A stretch of 64,000 nucleotides of DNA from Ewingella americana (GTDB lineage: Bacteria; Pseudomonadota; Gammaproteobacteria; Enterobacterales; Enterobacteriaceae), in NCBI RefSeq assembly GCF_006438725.1, contig NZ_RCZD01000012.1, forward strand, positions 682-64,681. Reading direction: 5' to 3'. How positions within the stretch are numbered: the stretch's first letter is position 1; each line of letters opens with the position of its first letter. The notes below the pieces were generated by a model that had not been told where the DNA came from, ran no database searches, and saw nothing but the letters and a program-made list of their open reading frames with translations. Shown in pieces: positions 40,351-50,051 of this stretch. The translations under genes were made by a program, and so were the position numbers.

Positions 40351-41155
40351 TCACCGCAGCGCCGAGGATAAAACTCGGCCAGTGTGGCTGCTGTTGCCAG
40401 ATCGCCAGATTAACCAGCAACCCGGCCGGGACATGAAAGTTGTTCATTATCCCCAGCGTTCCGGCATCCACCTGCGTCGCCCCGTAGTTCCACATGAAGT
40501 AACCCAGCCCCGACGCACCAATCCCCAGCCATACCAGGATCCCCCATTGCAGTTCAGTGGTGGGCAGTTTTTGCGGATTGCCCCACAGGCACCACGCCAC
40601 CACCGCGCAGAGCAGCGCACCAAGATAAAACCAGGAAAATGCCGTGTGCTGTGGCATCGGATGGGTTTCCATCAGACGTTTGTACCCCACCTGCCCGAGC
40701 GCAAAGCAGAGGTTTGCCGCCTGCACCAGCAACAGCCCGATGATGAAATGTTCGCTGATATGGTCATAGCGAATGATTGCCGCGCCGGCAACGGCCAACA
40801 ATGCGCTCAATGCATAGCCGATACGGATTTTGCGGCCACTGATCAGGTCATAAATCAGCGTCACGTAGAGCGGGGTCATCACGGTGAACAGCAGGAACTC
40901 CGGCACCGACAGGTACAAATAGGCCTCAAAGCTGATCAGATACATGATGCCAAGCTGCATCGCGCCGACCGCCATGTACATCAGCAGGGTTTTAACCGGG
41001 TACCCTTTCCAGCGCAGAAACGGCAGGAACACCAGCGCAGCCAGGCTCAGACGGACCAGCACGGAAAAAACACTGTCAACCTGACCGGCGAGATAGACGC
41101 CGATCAGGCTGAAAGAAAAGGCCCACAAAAGGGTGGTAATAATAAGTAACGGCAC
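40256..41155 (-). CDS. yigM: EamA-family biotin transporter YigM
   Basis: The 300-residue, ten-span DMT/EamA transporter matches E. coli YigM (299 aa), shown to take up biotin. The start is uncertain: family homology begins [15 protein letters not shown], which points to GTG at 41153-41155, although an ATG at 41269 would add 38 unsupported residues. Conserved stretches include [22 protein letters not shown]. The end is antisense to the metR end, as both proteins keep their family C termini. Confidence 0.88.
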   Translation of the reverse strand: MPLLIITTLLWAFSFSLIGVYLAGQVDSVFSVLVRLSLAALVFLPFLRWKGYPVKTLLMYMAVGAMQLGIMYLISFEAYLYLSVPEFLLFTVMTPLYVTLIYDLISGRKIRIGYALSALLAVAGAAIIRYDHISEHFIIGLLLVQAANLCFALGQVGYKRLMETHPMPQHTAFSWFYLGALLCAVVAWCLWGNPQKLPTTELQWGILVWLGIGASGLGYFMWNYGATQVDAGTLGIMNNFHVPAGLLVNLAIWQQQPHWPSFILGAAVIMSSLWVHRRWVVPRREQTADDRTRAGAPNE

Positions 41156-41354
41156 GCAGTTCAGCCCGAAAAGGAACAAGATGAGGGATTGTAACGGAAG
41201 TTGGAAAGGGACAGCGCTCAAAGATGGTTTACATCTGTACAATAATGCACCCAATGAGAGCCAGGACACGCTTTAAGCGTTACGTGCTGCGAACCTCCAC
41301 GATGTGCGCTTCTATAGCGTAAACTTAAGCAATGACTGAATGGAGGGTACTCTG

Positions 41355-41669
41355 ATGAAACATGTTTATGGACTCTTGGCCCTAATGCCGCTGATTTTCG
41401 CCGTACACGCCACAGCGGCCAATACGATCCCACCGCCGGACCGTGCACAGCAGTTGTTAAATAATCCCTCACAACAACGGATGCAACAGCAGCAGCAAAA
41501 CAACTCACAACTGCAACAGCGCCAGTTGCAGCAGGGGATAACCAACAGCCAGCAGCAGGAACAACTCAGGCTGCGCTCGCAGATCCAAAACGATCAGCAG
41601 CGCCTGCAAACCCAACAGCTGAATCAGAACAATCAGCAGCTAAATCAGAAATTGAATCAGACGCCGTAA
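41355..41669 (+). CDS. yhhA: Gln/Asn-rich exported protein YhhA (DUF2756 family)
   Basis: The 104-residue protein has a signal peptide (MKHVYGLLALMPLIFAVHATA) and a mature part made mostly of Gln, Asn and Leu. It resembles E. coli YhhA, which is also exported and Gln-rich, and which lies beside ugpQ in E. coli. Function unknown. The ATG at 41355 after GGAGG was chosen over an ATG 15 bp upstream that overlaps the ribosome site. Confidence 0.78.
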   Translation: MKHVYGLLALMPLIFAVHATAANTIPPPDRAQQLLNNPSQQRMQQQQQNNSQLQQRQLQQGITNSQQQEQLRLRSQIQNDQQRLQTQQLNQNNQQLNQKLNQTP

Positions 41670-41680
41670 AGGCGTCTTTT
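41660..41680 (+). terminator. Terminator overlapping the yhhA stop
   Basis: GACGCC (41660-41665) pairs with GGCGTC (41671-41676) and TTTT follows. The loop contains the TAA stop. Confidence 0.8.
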
Positions 41681-41698
41681 CATCCGGTTCTGCCTGGT

Positions 41699-42628
41699 TT
41701 AAACCCGTTCAGATTGCTCTTCGGGGGCCAGCGGTATCAACTGCTCCACGGCTCTGAGGACATTTTCGCGCTGCTCATTTTTGCGTACCACTAAATAGAC
41801 ATCAATATTCAACTGCCGGGCCGTCCGCGCCTCCAGCTTGCGATAACACAACCCTTCACGCATCGACAAACACATGGATTCAGGCATCAACGCCATCCCT
41901 TTTCCACGGGCCACATTCGCCAGCGTCAGCAAAGAGTCATCCGGTTCTGATTTCCGCTTGAGGGTAAAAGGCAGCTTTTCAAAAAATGCTTCGCACTTAT
42001 CATAAAAGCTGGGGTTTGCGCTGCGGCTGAACCAATACAGTGGCAAATCAGCCACATCCTGCAATGAGAGGCTGTCCTTAATACTGGCCGGGTGTGATGA
42101 AGGCAAGGCCAGCATCAGAGGCTCGCGATGCAACCAGCGGAAATCGAATTCGTCATCATTACTGGAAGATTTCTCCCCGGTTAGCGCGATATCCAAATTT
42201 CCACGGCCGAGGATTTGTAATAACTGCTTGGACGTCAGCTGATAAGAAGAAACATCATCAGCATCAATCAGTTTTTCCAGATGTGCGTTAATGGTGGGAA
42301 TTAACGTGAAATCCAACGTTCGGGTCACGCCAATTTTGACGGTCCCACTTTCTACTTTAAGACTTTTGACCAATTGTGAAAGTTGTTCAATCAGTTGCAT
42401 GGCCTGAGTCTGTAACCGCATGCCTTCCTCAGTTAAGTGAACCTGATGAGTATTACGGGTAAAAAGATGGCAACCAATCACGTCCTCAAGGCACTGAATC
42501 TGTCGGGTCAGCGGGGGCTGAGTCATTCGCATTCGTTCAGCGGCCCGCCGAAAATTCAGTTCATGAGCAACCGCAACGAAGCATTGTAATTGCTTGATTG
42601 TAGGCAGTTTTTCGTTGAAATAATTCAA
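41699..42628 (-). CDS. LysR-family regulator of the AfsA-type cluster
   Basis: The 309-residue LysR protein has the N-terminal winged helix-turn-helix (about 10-70, with FRRAAERMRMTQPPLTRQIQCLE), typical of the CatR/BenM-like branch, and an effector-binding half with TLDFTLIPTINAHL and PDDSLLTLANVARGKGMALMP. It is divergent from the biosynthetic operon starting at 42873, the usual arrangement for an LTTR and its target. The inducer is unknown. Confidence 0.88.
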   Translation of the reverse strand: MNYFNEKLPTIKQLQCFVAVAHELNFRRAAERMRMTQPPLTRQIQCLEDVIGCHLFTRNTHQVHLTEEGMRLQTQAMQLIEQLSQLVKSLKVESGTVKIGVTRTLDFTLIPTINAHLEKLIDADDVSSYQLTSKQLLQILGRGNLDIALTGEKSSSNDDEFDFRWLHREPLMLALPSSHPASIKDSLSLQDVADLPLYWFSRSANPSFYDKCEAFFEKLPFTLKRKSEPDDSLLTLANVARGKGMALMPESMCLSMREGLCYRKLEARTARQLNIDVYLVVRKNEQRENVLRAVEQLIPLAPEEQSERV

Positions 42629-42833
42629 TGCATAGCTCCCGCGCCATTTTCCCTGGATCCAGAGAGAAAGAGGGAATAGTCAACATCAGAAAAACAACCT
42701 GTCCAGGTGTCAGTTAAGGTAGAAAGAGTGCTGTTAAGTAGGTTACCCGAACCAATCATCACTTTCCATAACATGTGTGATACCAAATCTATATTACAAA
42801 AGTAACAATTCTCTAAAAAGAGCGAATTGATAT

Positions 42834-42849
42834 TGTGATGTCTCTCACA
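42834..42849. promoter_or_regulatory. CRP-type palindrome before the AfsA-type operon
   Basis: TGTGA-TGTCTC-TCACA has both CRP half-sites intact. It ends only 23 bp before the first ATG of the operon, closer than is usual for activation. It could repress, or serve the divergent LysR gene. Confidence 0.75.
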
Positions 42850-42872
42850 CACGTTCCTATAGAGGCTTTACT

Positions 42873-43487
42873 ATGTCAGCTAAATATGTACTCATCTCGC
42901 GCTTCCCGTTGAAAACCAATACTGATAAAACGCTTTTCTCTTCATTAAATAATAGCGATAGCAAAAAATATTTTTTCTCCGACGAACAGGGCATCAATGA
43001 ATTATTGGAGCTGCGTGCTTTCAGTTCAATTGCTGACATTGAAAGTCAGGAAGGTGAATTAGAAGAAGCATTTAAAACATTCGCTAAAGTGCTTGCCGGT
43101 GATGTCCGCCGCGAGTTAGTTAAATATGTTGAAGCCCCGATCGACTCCACGGATGATTTGCCAGCGACTGAATATGTACAACTGCGCCATGTTGAAGTCC
43201 CTGCAGAGAATTACAGTCAGTATCGTCAATGGCGTGACGAGACCATTTTCAATGTAGTTCGTGACAACAAAGATAAGATCGTCAGCTTTGGTGCTTATCA
43301 TTCATTGATCAGTGGCCAGCCTGGCGTGATGTTTATCTCCGCATTCAATGGTAATAAAGAAGCCTATAAAGAAGCATTCACCAACGAGCGCTACCAGACA
43401 ATTATCCAACAAGCAGGGGATAATTACATCACTGGCGGGAACGAGGGGCTTTATACCCGGTTCTATCGTTCAATTTCGGGTTGTTGA
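42873..43487 (+). CDS. Unknown protein, possible dimeric alpha/beta-barrel, first gene of the operon
   Basis: I do not recognise this 204-residue protein as a named family. The C-terminal half (about 110-200) has the beta-alpha-beta pattern and motifs (EYVQLRHVEVPAENYSQYRQ, PGVMFISAFNG) seen in NIPSNAP/ABM/Dabb dimeric alpha/beta-barrel proteins, which often handle polyketide-like or small aromatic substrates. The N-terminal half may be a second, diverged copy. It is cytosolic. The coding sequence is AT-rich compared with flanking core genes. It is cotranscribed with the AfsA-like gene 27 bp downstream. Confidence 0.6.
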   Translation: MSAKYVLISRFPLKTNTDKTLFSSLNNSDSKKYFFSDEQGINELLELRAFSSIADIESQEGELEEAFKTFAKVLAGDVRRELVKYVEAPIDSTDDLPATEYVQLRHVEVPAENYSQYRQWRDETIFNVVRDNKDKIVSFGAYHSLISGQPGVMFISAFNGNKEAYKEAFTNERYQTIIQQAGDNYITGGNEGLYTRFYRSISGC

Positions 43488-43514
43488 TGTTTTCTCCTAT
43501 GATAGGAAATAATC

Positions 43515-44294
43515 ATGACTAAAAGAATCATTGTCGTTGGCGACAAATTTAGCGAGTTTTCTAACGGAAAAGATGTTGTTACAATTAGTCAGTTAGATCT
43601 CATCACCCAAATACCCGCACATATCATTGATACGGACAGTCATTTTATTGTAGGCCAAGGTGTTCGTGATGATTATGCCGGCAAGGTATTGGATAATCAG
43701 CGCCGAAATAAAAACCATGAGAACAAACTCGATTTAACCGAATTACAGCAACTGACTACTTCTGCCAAAAATGCACATTCACATAAGAAAATGTACCATA
43801 ACACCTTAATTGGCATGGCAGAAAGGGTTGAAGAGGATTCATTTGCGCTCCCGTTATTAATTGATGAGCGTTGCGAGTTGATGGCTGACCATCAGACAGG
43901 TCAGCATATTCAGGGAATGATATTAGTTGAGGCTTGCCGCCAGACGTTTATTGCCATTACGGAAGAGTTTTACATGGCCGGGCAAGTGGGCAAGTCCTAT
44001 TACGTTATTAATGACATGAATATTAAATTTGATAATTTTCTTTTTCCACTTCCGGCGCTGGTTAATTATGAGTTGCTGGAAAAAGATATTAATGAAAGAA
44101 GATCGCGCTTTAAGGCCACGATTCGAATATCTCAGCACACCACGTTATGTGCAACGATGTCAGTCGCGTTCACCGTTTATCCCTCAAGCGTGATCAGTGA
44201 GAAGGAAGGGTTATTAGCCACGGACATGACCCACTCCATTTTACAGTCACAAATAACACACACGTTAGTGTCTGACGGGAGCACACATGTCTAA
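43515..44294 (+). CDS. AfsA-type hotdog protein (gamma-butyrolactone synthase-like)
   Basis: The 259-residue protein contains one recognisable AfsA hotdog repeat. HKKMYHNTLIGMAERV leads in, and the signature ADHQTGQHIQGMILVEACRQ (124-143) keeps the DH, the GM and the E139-x-x-R142-Q143 of the family. In Streptomyces AfsA joins a beta-ketoacyl thioester to dihydroxyacetone phosphate to start A-factor-type signals. Only the second half resembles AfsA; residues 1-85 are unassigned. It is AT-rich. It overlaps the next gene by 8 bp. Family assignment is fairly sure; the reaction is inference. Confidence 0.75.
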   Translation: MTKRIIVVGDKFSEFSNGKDVVTISQLDLITQIPAHIIDTDSHFIVGQGVRDDYAGKVLDNQRRNKNHENKLDLTELQQLTTSAKNAHSHKKMYHNTLIGMAERVEEDSFALPLLIDERCELMADHQTGQHIQGMILVEACRQTFIAITEEFYMAGQVGKSYYVINDMNIKFDNFLFPLPALVNYELLEKDINERRSRFKATIRISQHTTLCATMSVAFTVYPSSVISEKEGLLATDMTHSILQSQITHTLVSDGSTHV

Positions 44295-45120
44295 ACCAAA
44301 CGGCCAACATTATACTCTGGCCGTGACCACGCAGGGGCCGCTTTACCCCCCTGCGGAGGTCGTGGACGCACAGGGGAATTTTGTTGTTATCGGTCAGATC
44401 TCAACGCACGCCGGCATTGCCTGGGGTGGCGCGATTGTGGATAAGAACAGTCCACTCCCGCCGTTTGGCCAGGTAAAACCTTATACTATTATTCATAATA
44501 TTAGTGAGTTAACAGAAGATCAACTGGCCGAAATTACGCTTTACACCCTGCCATTGCCTCTTCCTCTGAATAACTACCCGATGCTGTTTGCCCCGGAACA
44601 AAGACCGCAGGCAGCACAGGATCAGCGGCCAGCCCGACCGCTGCATGAAGGGTATATCGCAGATTTTCGCCCGGCAGATGGCCGAAGGAAATTGCCGGCC
44701 ATCACACTGGCAGACTGGGTTAAAGCTCAGGGCGAACTCGTCGTGACGTTGAGTGAAGATAAACGTTCCGCACGCTTTGATTTTATATTTAAAAATCTAC
44801 TCCCTGACAGTCTGTATACCGTGATGAGTTTAAGGGAAAGAGATCTTGCCCCGGAGCAACCGAGCAGACCTGGCCCGTTAGGTATTCCAAACGTATTTAT
44901 TACCGATGCACAAGGCAATGCGACCTATTGGGCTGAACTGCCCAATCCCTTTCCTGCCACGGGCAATGCGCGAAATCGGGTAATTAATGTTGTGGTGCTA
45001 TTTATGAGCAGCCAACAAAGTTATGGCGGTGCAATCGGCCTGTATGGTTTGGGTGGGGATATTCATGCTCATCTAAAATTACCGACATTATCTTTCAGTG
45101 AATTAAATACCTCTGAATAA
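44287..45120 (+). CDS. Conserved-looking protein of unknown function in the AfsA-type operon
   Basis: I do not recognise this 277-residue protein. It lacks a signal peptide and membrane spans. It is rich in Pro, Gly and beta-strand-like stretches: LYPPAEVVDAQGNFVVIGQIS near the N terminus, RSARFDFIFKNLLPDSLYTVMSLRERD in the middle and DAQGNATYWAELPNPFP later. The latter half reads like a beta-sandwich. It overlaps the AfsA-like gene by 8 bp and precedes the tautomerase by 9 bp, so it is an integral operon member. Confidence 0.65.
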   Translation: MSKPNGQHYTLAVTTQGPLYPPAEVVDAQGNFVVIGQISTHAGIAWGGAIVDKNSPLPPFGQVKPYTIIHNISELTEDQLAEITLYTLPLPLPLNNYPMLFAPEQRPQAAQDQRPARPLHEGYIADFRPADGRRKLPAITLADWVKAQGELVVTLSEDKRSARFDFIFKNLLPDSLYTVMSLRERDLAPEQPSRPGPLGIPNVFITDAQGNATYWAELPNPFPATGNARNRVINVVVLFMSSQQSYGGAIGLYGLGGDIHAHLKLPTLSFSELNTSE

Positions 45121-45129
45121 GGAAAGACT

Positions 45130-45360
45130 ATGCCATTTGTACAAATCACCACCTGGAAAATGAATGATGAGGCTAAAGTTAAAAAATTAGTCGAGGACAT
45201 CACCCATGCCATTCATCTGCACTGCGGCGCACCTCTGGATAAAATATCCGTGGTGATCAGCGAATTATCCCCTTCCCGCTGGTCAGATGCCGGGATATTA
45301 GGCAGTGATGAAACATTCCCTACCCAAAGTCGTAGGAAAAATTATGAGGAGAAGCTGTGA
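45130..45360 (+). CDS. 4-oxalocrotonate tautomerase family protein
   Basis: The 76-residue protein has the family layout: proline directly after the initiator Met (the catalytic Pro-1), a PFVQITTW strand, a helix, then ISVVISELSPSRWSDAG with an arginine at a usual substrate-binding position. Such enzymes move double bonds in keto-enol systems. It is preceded by an AAGGAAAG-like site and overlaps the HAD gene by 3 bp. Confidence 0.85.
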   Translation: MPFVQITTWKMNDEAKVKKLVEDITHAIHLHCGAPLDKISVVISELSPSRWSDAGILGSDETFPTQSRRKNYEEKL

Positions 45361-46031
45361 AATCGGCAGCTGCTTTTTTTGATGTGGATGAAACATTGAT
45401 AAAAATGAAAAGCATGTTCCATTTTTATCAATACTGGAGCGATGTTTGCCAGTGGCAGGAAAAACATCAGCATTTTACCGAGAGATTCAGGCACGCATTA
45501 TCGGCAGGCACCGCCAGAGAAGAGCTTAATCGGATGTATTATCGCGAATTTGCTGGCGTCAATATCAATGACCTTAACCGTGTGGGAGAGAACTGGTTCA
45601 ACAACTTCTTGCAGCACGATGAGGCTTATATTTCGAGTGCAGTCGATGCGCTTCGTCAACATAAGTCGCTCGGGTATGTGACGGTATTTATCTCTGGTTC
45701 AATGCTGCCTATTTTGAAACCGCTCGGAGAGCATCTCGGCGTTGACGCCATACTCAGCGCGCCGCTGCTGATTAATAGCAGCGGAATATTAACCGGCGAA
45801 ATTGGTGAGCCACAGACCATTGGCCGTGGGAAACAGCGAGCATTATTAGAATTTAGCCAAAAAAACACGATTAACCTCACAAAGAGTTATGCCTATGGCG
45901 ATGATCTTTCAGATATTCCGATGTTGGAAGTAACAGGCTATCCCGTATGTGTCGGAGCAGATTCAAAACTTGCTGAATATGCGCTTCAGAATAAATGGAC
46001 CATTCTTGAACAGAATGTTCCAGCAACGTAA
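45357..46031 (+). CDS. HAD-IB family phosphatase (SerB-like)
   Basis: The 224-residue HAD hydrolase has motif I FDVDETL (nucleophile D9, acid D11), motif II FISGS, a conserved lysine in GRGKQRALLEF and motif III YGDDLSDIPML. The helical cap insertion (about residues 20-90) makes it subclass I. The likely reaction is removal of phosphate from a small intermediate; in butenolide/furan pathways a HAD phosphatase follows AfsA. The start is GTG at 45357, inside the tautomerase stop (GTGA), with GAGGAG upstream. Confidence 0.88.
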   Translation: MKSAAAFFDVDETLIKMKSMFHFYQYWSDVCQWQEKHQHFTERFRHALSAGTAREELNRMYYREFAGVNINDLNRVGENWFNNFLQHDEAYISSAVDALRQHKSLGYVTVFISGSMLPILKPLGEHLGVDAILSAPLLINSSGILTGEIGEPQTIGRGKQRALLEFSQKNTINLTKSYAYGDDLSDIPMLEVTGYPVCVGADSKLAEYALQNKWTILEQNVPAT

Positions 46032-46039
46032 GGAATATT

Positions 46040-47254
46040 ATGAATATCTCACATCATGACCATCCGCCGCTGAGTCTGCAAACATGGCTGGCACTGATTA
46101 TTCTCGCGCTTTCTACGTTTACCATCGTTACCACGGAATTAGCACCAATTGGCCTGTTAACCCCCATGGCAAAGGGCTTACATCAGTCTGAATCGATGAT
46201 TGGTTTGACCGTCACGCTGTATGCCTGGGTTGGGGCGATCAGCGCCCTGCTCTCTTCGCTGTTTCTGGGCAATCTGCCGAAGAAAATGCTGTTGCTGGTG
46301 TTGACCTTGATTATCTTAGTTTCCAACAGCCTATGTGCATCGGTTGACAGCTATTCATGGTTGCTGGCGGCCAGGGTCATTGGTGCACTCGCACACGGCG
46401 CGTTTTGGGCAATGATCGGGGCTACCGCCGTTTCGATGGTTCCTGCGCGGTATATCGGCGTAGCAACCTCGGTGGTTTTTGGTGGCGTCTCTGCCGCCAG
46501 CGTATTTGGTGTGCCGCTTTCAAACTATATCGGCCTTAATCTCGGCTGGCGTCCGGCCTTCTGGCTGATGTCATTACTCAGCGTGATCGCTTTTTTCGGT
46601 ATCGCCCTGATTGTACCGAAAGTGAAAAGCAGCAGCACGCTGGGGCTTGATGCTCTGGGCCGGATATTACGCTCCGGCGCACTGTGGAAAATCTATGCTG
46701 CCACCCTGCTGGCGATCACTGCACACTTTGCCGCATTCACCTTCATCGAACCCTGGCTGCACAGCATTAACGCCGTATCTGCCAGCATGATCCCCGTCAT
46801 GCTATTCGTTTTTGGTATCGCCGGTTTAGCGGGCAATTTTGTCACCGGTATGTTGATTGATAAATGGTTGAAACCTTTGGTATCGCTCTCCGTGGTGCTG
46901 ATTGCCGCAACGCTGATCACCCTTGGACAATGGGGTGCAAACCTGGCTGCGGGCCAAATTCTGGCACTGATTGTGGTCTGGGGCCTGGCGGTTTCCGGTA
47001 TTTTCGTCGGCTTCCAGACCTGGGTGTTGAGGCTGGCTGGCGACAACGCTTTCCCGGCGTCGGCCATCTACGTCTCTTTCTTTAATGGGGCGATTGGTTG
47101 TGGCGCACTGGCTGGCGCCTGGCTGGTCTCCACGCTGAGTATTCCTGTACTGATGAGCATTGCTGGCGTGGCGATCGCTCTGTCATTACTTCTGGTCGCC
47201 ATCATTCCGATAAAAGTTGAGCAGACATCCATTCTCTCCGGGGAGGCAGCATGA
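46040..47254 (+). CDS. MFS exporter (DHA1/sugar-efflux-like)
   Basis: The 404-residue major facilitator protein has about twelve hydrophobic spans. The start region TFTIVTTELAPIGLLTPMAKGL and the span around LAARVIGALAHGAFWAMIGATAVSMVP match the drug:H+ antiporter-1 / SotB-YdeA type. It probably exports the operon product or protects from it. It starts 8 bp behind the HAD gene and overlaps the next gene by 4 bp (ATGA). Confidence 0.9.
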   Translation: MNISHHDHPPLSLQTWLALIILALSTFTIVTTELAPIGLLTPMAKGLHQSESMIGLTVTLYAWVGAISALLSSLFLGNLPKKMLLLVLTLIILVSNSLCASVDSYSWLLAARVIGALAHGAFWAMIGATAVSMVPARYIGVATSVVFGGVSAASVFGVPLSNYIGLNLGWRPAFWLMSLLSVIAFFGIALIVPKVKSSSTLGLDALGRILRSGALWKIYAATLLAITAHFAAFTFIEPWLHSINAVSASMIPVMLFVFGIAGLAGNFVTGMLIDKWLKPLVSLSVVLIAATLITLGQWGANLAAGQILALIVVWGLAVSGIFVGFQTWVLRLAGDNAFPASAIYVSFFNGAIGCGALAGAWLVSTLSIPVLMSIAGVAIALSLLLVAIIPIKVEQTSILSGEAA

Positions 47255-47643
47255 AATCAGGCAACACGTTAACCGAGCACGGCCGTTCGATTATGGACAA
47301 GTTAGAGCCAGGTCTGGCTGACAAAGTCACTTCACGTTTAAGTGAACTGGACAGCGACCTGCCAAAACTTATCACCGATTATGCCTTTGGAGCGGTGGTG
47401 GGACGTCCCGGCCTGGATCTCAAAACACGCGAGATGATCACCGTCGCCTCGCTCATCACGTTGGGAAACGCGCAGCCTCAGCTTGAACTGCACATGCGCG
47501 GTGCGATGAATGTCGGGGTGACCCAGGAAGAATTACTGGAGATTGTCATTCAAATGGCGGTTTATGCCGGTGTCCCTGCCTGTATGAATGCCCTCACGGC
47601 TTACCGCTTAGCCGTCGCGCAGTACCAGGCGCAGAACCATTAA
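47251..47643 (+). CDS. Carboxymuconolactone decarboxylase family protein
   Basis: The 130-residue protein belongs to the CMD/AhpD-like fold: REMITVASLITLGNAQPQLELHMRGAMNVGVTQEELLEIVIQMAVYAGVPACMNAL matches PcaC-like proteins. The AhpD CxxC redox pair is absent, so it is not a peroxidase-type member. PcaC decarboxylates a butenolide-forming lactone, a chemistry that suits this operon. The assignment of activity is inference. It overlaps the MFS gene by 4 bp. Confidence 0.87.
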   Translation: MKSGNTLTEHGRSIMDKLEPGLADKVTSRLSELDSDLPKLITDYAFGAVVGRPGLDLKTREMITVASLITLGNAQPQLELHMRGAMNVGVTQEELLEIVIQMAVYAGVPACMNALTAYRLAVAQYQAQNH

Positions 47644-47656
47644 CAAAGGAAACACC

Positions 47657-48835
47657 ATGATAGAAGTAGTGGTAGTCGCGGCAAAACGAACCGCAACGGG
47701 AAGTTTCCAGGGTGCACTGGCTGAGCAACCGGCAACCGCATTAGGCAGCGCCGTTATTAAGGCGCTGCTCGACGAAACCGGCATTCCGCCAGAGGCCATT
47801 GAGCAAGTCATCATGGGACAAGTTCTGAGCGCAGGCTGTGGCCAGAATCCAGCACGGCAAACCGCATTACTGGCAGGTCTGCCCGCCACCGTGAATGCGA
47901 TGACCGTCAATAAAGTCTGTGGTTCAGGTCTGAAAGCCGTGCATCTGGCGATGCAGGCAATTCAGTGCGGCGAGGCTGAAGTGGTGATCGCCGGGGGGCA
48001 GGAAAATATGTCTCTGGCGCCGCATATTCTAAACGGTGCTCGTCAGGGGCTGCGCCTCGGTCACAGCGAGTTGAAGGACACGTTGGTTCACGACGGTTTG
48101 TGGGATGCCTTTCACCATATCCACATGGGCGTGACGGCGGAAAATGTCGCCCGCCAGTTCAACATCCCCCGCTCACGTCAGGATGAATACGCTGCCATTT
48201 CACATCAGCGGGCGTTAAAAGCACAACAGGCTGGGCATTTTCGCGACGAGATTGTGCCGTTTGAATCTGTCACCCGCAAAGGAGAAGTCACGGTATTTTC
48301 TCAGGATGAAGGACCGCGCGAAACCAGCTTCGACAAGTTATCTCAGTTGAAACCGGCATTCGAAAAAGCCGGTACCGTCACGGCAGGCAATGCCTCATCA
48401 CTGAATGATGGCGCAGCGGCGATCCTACTCTGCAGCCGTGCAAAAGCCGAAAGCCTGGGCCTGGTACCACTGGCAACGCTCGGACACTTCACCAATACCG
48501 GTATTACACCTGAAATCATGGGGGCGGCACCGATTGACGCCATCCGCCGCTGTCTGGAAAAACAGCGTTGGGATGTCGCCGACGTTGAGGTGCTTGAGTC
48601 CAATGAGGCTTTCGCGGCCCAGGCCCTGGCCGTCCTTTCCGCACTGCATATTCATCCCGACCGCGTGAATCCTTATGGCGGGGCGATTGCGCTGGGTCAC
48701 GCGATTGGCGCTTCCGGTTGCCGTATTTTGGTCACGCTGATCCACAATATGAAACGTAATGATTTACATAAAGGCGTGGCTGCTTTGTGTATCGGTGGTG
48801 GGGAAGGTGTGGCTCTGGCAGTACAACGTGATTGA
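47657..48835 (+). CDS. Acetyl-CoA acetyltransferase (thiolase II)
   Basis: The 392-residue thiolase has the nucleophile cysteine in NKVCGSGLKAV, the NEAFAAQ motif, the histidine in [16 protein letters not shown] and the C-terminal cysteine in ALCIGGGEG. These features, in particular GHAIGASG, are of the AtoB/PhaA biosynthetic type rather than FadA. It may supply acetoacetyl-CoA as the beta-ketoacyl substrate for the AfsA-like enzyme. It is the last plus-strand gene, followed by a strong terminator. Confidence 0.93.
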   Translation: MIEVVVVAAKRTATGSFQGALAEQPATALGSAVIKALLDETGIPPEAIEQVIMGQVLSAGCGQNPARQTALLAGLPATVNAMTVNKVCGSGLKAVHLAMQAIQCGEAEVVIAGGQENMSLAPHILNGARQGLRLGHSELKDTLVHDGLWDAFHHIHMGVTAENVARQFNIPRSRQDEYAAISHQRALKAQQAGHFRDEIVPFESVTRKGEVTVFSQDEGPRETSFDKLSQLKPAFEKAGTVTAGNASSLNDGAAAILLCSRAKAESLGLVPLATLGHFTNTGITPEIMGAAPIDAIRRCLEKQRWDVADVEVLESNEAFAAQALAVLSALHIHPDRVNPYGGAIALGHAIGASGCRILVTLIHNMKRNDLHKGVAALCIGGGEGVALAVQRD

Positions 48836-48857
48836 AGGTTAAACGAGACAAAAAATG

Positions 48858-48883
48858 AAGGGCTGATAATTCAGCCCTTTTTT
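48858..48883 (+). terminator. Terminator of the AfsA-type operon
   Basis: AAGGGCTGA (48858-48866) pairs with TCAGCCCTT (48871-48879) across a TAAT loop, followed by a run of T's to 48883. Confidence 0.9.
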
Positions 48884-48908
48884 ATTCCCTGCCGGTCAAG
48901 CTCCGCCG

Positions 48909-49907
<999 letters not shown>

Positions 49908-49995
49908 CTTCGTCTCTCCTCAGAATAAAAAGTGAGTATGAATCAAGGTCAGAACCGGGAGAATTCCAAAGATATTAATATAAGAAAGGTATCAC

Positions 49996-50021
49996 CGGGA
50001 TATCACAAAGAGGATATCCCG
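49996..50021. repeat. Hairpin downstream of ugpQ
   Basis: CGGGATATC (49996-50004) pairs with GATATCCCG (50013-50021) over an 8-base loop. It lies behind the ugpQ stop and may end the ugp transcript, although the minus strand lacks a T run. Confidence 0.6.
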
Positions 50022-50051
50022 TTTTGCGGCTGGCGCTTTCAGGCGATGAAC

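Noticed and set aside
42873-48835. Reading the operon as a protocatechuate or aromatic degradation cluster because of the CMD-like and tautomerase genes
   Set aside because: No ring-cleaving dioxygenase, no cycloisomerase and no CoA transferase are present, while an AfsA-type gene, phosphatase and exporter are, which points to synthesis.
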